From positions 186,001-250,000 of the forward strand of contig NZ_PKHX01000002.1 in NCBI RefSeq assembly GCF_002848005.1: a DNA stretch of 64,000 nucleotides, in the 5' to 3' direction. Origin of the DNA: Varibaculum cambriense (lineage in GTDB: Bacteria > Actinomycetota > Actinomycetes > Actinomycetales > Actinomycetaceae). The notes under the pieces are model-generated. The model was not told the origin of the DNA and did not search any database. It saw nothing but the letters and a program-made list of their open reading frames with translations. Both the position numbers and the translations under genes were made by a program. Shown one piece after another: positions 62,419-64,000 of this stretch (the first letter of the stretch is position 1; each line of letters begins with the position of its first letter).

Positions 62419-62523
62419 TTGAAAAAGACCTTAAAACTGTTGTTTATCGGGGTGTTTTTCGCCTGGTTGCTAAATGCAGCAAATGATCTTCGCAACGATT
62501 CCGGAGTTTGGAAGTACCTGTAA
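62419..62523 (+). CDS. 34-residue membrane-peptide ORF (DLW-39-like position)
   Basis: TTG-initiated, with AGGTAGG upstream. The product has a basic start (MKKTLKLL), one hydrophobic helix (about residues 5-19) and the end AANDLRNDSGVWKYL. Actinobacteria often carry a DLW-39 mini-protein near these gyrA-linked tRNAs. Position and size agree, but the exact DLW motif is not present, so the family link is tentative. Confidence 0.45.
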   Translation: MKKTLKLLFIGVFFAWLLNAANDLRNDSGVWKYL

Positions 62524-62542
62524 GCGGGTTTTCCGGCTCGAA

Positions 62543-62615
62543 GGGGCTATGGCGCAGCTGGTAGCGCATCTGCTTTGCAAGCAGAGGGTCGCGGGTTCGA
62601 GTCCCGCTAGCTCCA
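62543..62615 (+). tRNA. tRNA-Ala (anticodon TGC)
   Basis: A 73-base cloverleaf: acceptor GGGGCTA with TAGCTCC (one G-U pair), anticodon arm TCTGC-TTTGCAA-GCAGA, T arm GCGGG-TTCGAGT-CCCGC and discriminator A. CCA is not encoded. Confidence 0.97.
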
Positions 62616-62623
62616 CCGTGACG

Positions 62624-62653
62624 AACCCGAACGGTACGAAAACCGTTCGGGTT
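62624..62653 (+). terminator. Terminator after tRNA-Ala
   Basis: AACCCGAACGG and CCGTTCGGGTT form an 11-bp stem; the second arm is followed by TTCGTATT. Confidence 0.8.
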
Positions 62654-62683
62654 TTCGTATTAGTGAGGGTGAGGAAACGGTGC

Positions 62684-62740
62684 GCAACACGAAGTGTTGC
62701 TAGCACGATGGTGATGCCCCGGCCTTGTGCCGGGGCATCA
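62684..62740. other. Two further hairpins before the kinase-family gene
   Basis: GCAACAC/GTGTTGC around GAA (62684-62700), and a 12-bp stem TGATGCCCCGGC/GCCGGGGCATCA (62712-62740) followed by GTGTTTTG. The second looks like a back-up terminator. Otherwise the 62741-62893 stretch holds nothing I recognise. Confidence 0.5.
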
Positions 62741-62893
62741 GTGTTTTGAGCTTAGGGACGAGAACCCGCGAGGGCTGGCGCGGGGAGGTAGCCCCTGCTC
62801 CTTCTGCTGGTAGTTTGTACCTCTAATACCAGCCGAAACTCTTCTCTTCCCAGTAATATGAAAGGAGTAAAATCCCTGTTAGGAGGATTTCGA

Positions 62894-63559
62894 GTGAAGA
62901 TTTATGAATTTGGATGCCTGGAATATCTTGCGCGAGATCTATGCCGGCAGTTGCGCCCTGGTCGCAGTATTGTGGGTATCGCCGGAGCTCCTGGCGCTGG
63001 AAAATCTACGTTAGCGCAGAAACTTGTTGCTTATTTAACGGATGTTTTAGACATTCATAGTGCGTACCTGCCTATGGATGGGTTTCATTTTTCGAATGCC
63101 GTATTGCGGCAAAAACAGCTACTAGATCGGAAAGGCGCTCCGGAAACCTTTGATGTGAACGGATACCTCAATGTATTGCAACGGTTGCGGGAAATAGTAG
63201 ATTACCCTCTTTTCGTCCCTACCTATTCTCGCACGCTACACGAGCCGATTGCGGCTGCTATCGAGATCAAGCCAGACACTCAGGTTATTGTCACTGAAGG
63301 GAATTATCTGGCCACCCAGTATGGTGGTTGGGAAAATGTTAAAGAAATGCTGGATATCCTGTGGTATTTGGATACTGATACTTCTTTACTTGAAGACAGG
63401 CTTATTGAAAGGCAAATGGCTGGGGGACGGTCTCGAAAACTCGCGGTTAAATGGGTAGATGAAGTTGATTCCCCCAATAAAGATATTGTTGAAAAAACCA
63501 AGCCCGAGGCCGACGCCCTAATCAGATTACTTTTCGATATTTCGGTAGAAAACAGCTAG
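62894..63559 (+). CDS. Nucleoside/nucleotide kinase-family P-loop protein (uridine-kinase-like)
   Basis: A 221-residue P-loop kinase. Walker A GIAGAPGAGKSTLAQKL, the LPMDGFHF segment, the RKGAPETFDV stretch and VIVTEGNYL match the uridine-kinase/pantothenate-kinase-related family often labelled nucleoside/nucleotide kinase (YggC-type). Some relatives phosphorylate sugars. The substrate is not evident. The GTG at 62894 is chosen for its AGGAGG at the right distance; an ATG at 62858 lacks a ribosome site. Confidence 0.82.
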   Translation: MKIYEFGCLEYLARDLCRQLRPGRSIVGIAGAPGAGKSTLAQKLVAYLTDVLDIHSAYLPMDGFHFSNAVLRQKQLLDRKGAPETFDVNGYLNVLQRLREIVDYPLFVPTYSRTLHEPIAAAIEIKPDTQVIVTEGNYLATQYGGWENVKEMLDILWYLDTDTSLLEDRLIERQMAGGRSRKLAVKWVDEVDSPNKDIVEKTKPEADALIRLLFDISVENS

Positions 63560-63709
63560 TTTACTACCAACCATTTCCTCGCGGACAGCGCGTTTTAATC
63601 GCAGCCTATCGCCTTAAACCAACCATGAAGTCTTGCCCTTTCGTAACTCTAACAGGCGTGTTTTCCTGGTTGCAGTACACCGTTAGAGCCTGCGGCATTA
63701 GCTCACCTG
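63560..63709. other. Convergent intergenic region
   Basis: 150 bases between the ends of two genes. No clear terminator or other feature was recognised. Confidence 0.3.
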
Positions 63710-64000
63710 TCAGGTGGTGGATGGCAATGGTTTGAAAATAAATTGTTTGACGTTTCCGTCTTGAACTTCTTTGGCGCTTACGCCATAAACATCGTGGATG
63801 AGTTCAGAAGTGAGAATCGTGTCCGGGATACCTTGAGTGTGTACCCGACCATTTTTAAGAATAATTGCCTGGTCGCAGTAGCGGGTTACCAGGTTAAGAT
63901 CATGCAAGATTATGACAGCTGTGTCGCTAACTTTCTTGATGATACTAAGAATTTGATGTTGGTATTTGATATCTAGATGATTTGTGGGTTCATCTAGCAG
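63710..64000 (-). CDS. FecCD-type ABC transporter ATPase, C-terminal part
   Basis: The frame runs off the right edge; 96 residues are visible. They start in Walker B (LLDEPTNHLD) and continue with the H-loop VIILHDLNLVTRYCDQAIIL and the typical end TILTSELIHDVYGVSA. This is the FepC/FecE group that powers import of iron-siderophores, haem or cobalamin. Its permease and binding-protein genes would lie to the right. Confidence 0.88.
   Translation of the reverse strand: MLDEPTNHLDIKYQHQILSIIKKVSDTAVIILHDLNLVTRYCDQAIILKNGRVHTQGIPDTILTSELIHDVYGVSAKEVQDGNVKQFIFKPLPSTT

Overview
The window is chromosomal DNA of a moderate-GC actinobacterium. The jag-rsmG-parA-parB block, an Lsr2 nucleoid protein, DUF3566, DciA, the DECH-helicase/TadE neighbourhood and a SenX3-RegX3-type phosphate system all point to Actinobacteria. 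The combination of an anaerobic ribonucleotide reductase (nrdDG), many wall-anchored or secreted proteins and modest GC suggests the family Actinomycetaceae, perhaps near Varibaculum or Mobiluncus. The genus is inference only.

Layout. 1-3273: end of jag/khpB, then rsmG, parA and parB, with two parS sites inside parB. 3321-9961 (minus strand): a Ddl-type ligase, a PLP aminotransferase, a CcdA/DsbA-like thiol redox pair and an 855-residue membrane protein combining a degenerate kinase with a flippase-like domain. 10095-19214: DedA, a small heavy-metal-binding protein, two membrane-tethered surface proteins, purB, a HisC-family aminotransferase and hemL. 19362-23839: three small TadE/pilin-like genes, a DECH helicase and a PAP2 phosphatase. 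23943-26654: nrdDG behind a pair of NrdR boxes. 26809-29346: two paralogous membrane-anchored proteins sharing a six-cysteine domain. 29532-39201: topA, a secreted CAP-domain protein behind a 621-bp regulatory region, an orphan UgpC/MsmK-type ATPase, gpmA, lsr2, purT and tRNA-Lys. 39358-44259: a five-gene oligopeptide ABC transporter. 44473-48410: dnaN, recF, dciA and a methyltransferase. 48472-54654: pstSCAB and senX3-regX3, with PHO-box-like direct repeats before pstS and before senX3. 54719-56155: an LPXTG protein. 56743-62615: gyrB, gyrA, DUF3566, tRNA-Ile, a probable 34-residue ORF and tRNA-Ala. 62894-64000: a nucleoside/nucleotide kinase-family protein and the end of a FecCD-type ABC ATPase.

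How the genes fit together. Most of the window is replication and segregation housekeeping (parABS, dnaN, recF, dciA, gyrBA, topA, lsr2) interleaved with blocks for the cell surface, phosphate uptake and peptide uptake. dnaA is absent upstream of dnaN, and the jag-parB and dnaN-gyrA blocks lie in the same orientation, so the usual origin region looks rearranged. The most unusual items are the pseudokinase-flippase fusion, a SenX3-like kinase with no membrane segments and a probably leaderless start, the paired paralogs with a copied leader, the TadE-like cluster without export genes, and the shared palindromes in front of surface-protein genes. I saw no CRISPR array, prophage, insertion sequence or recognisable defence island.
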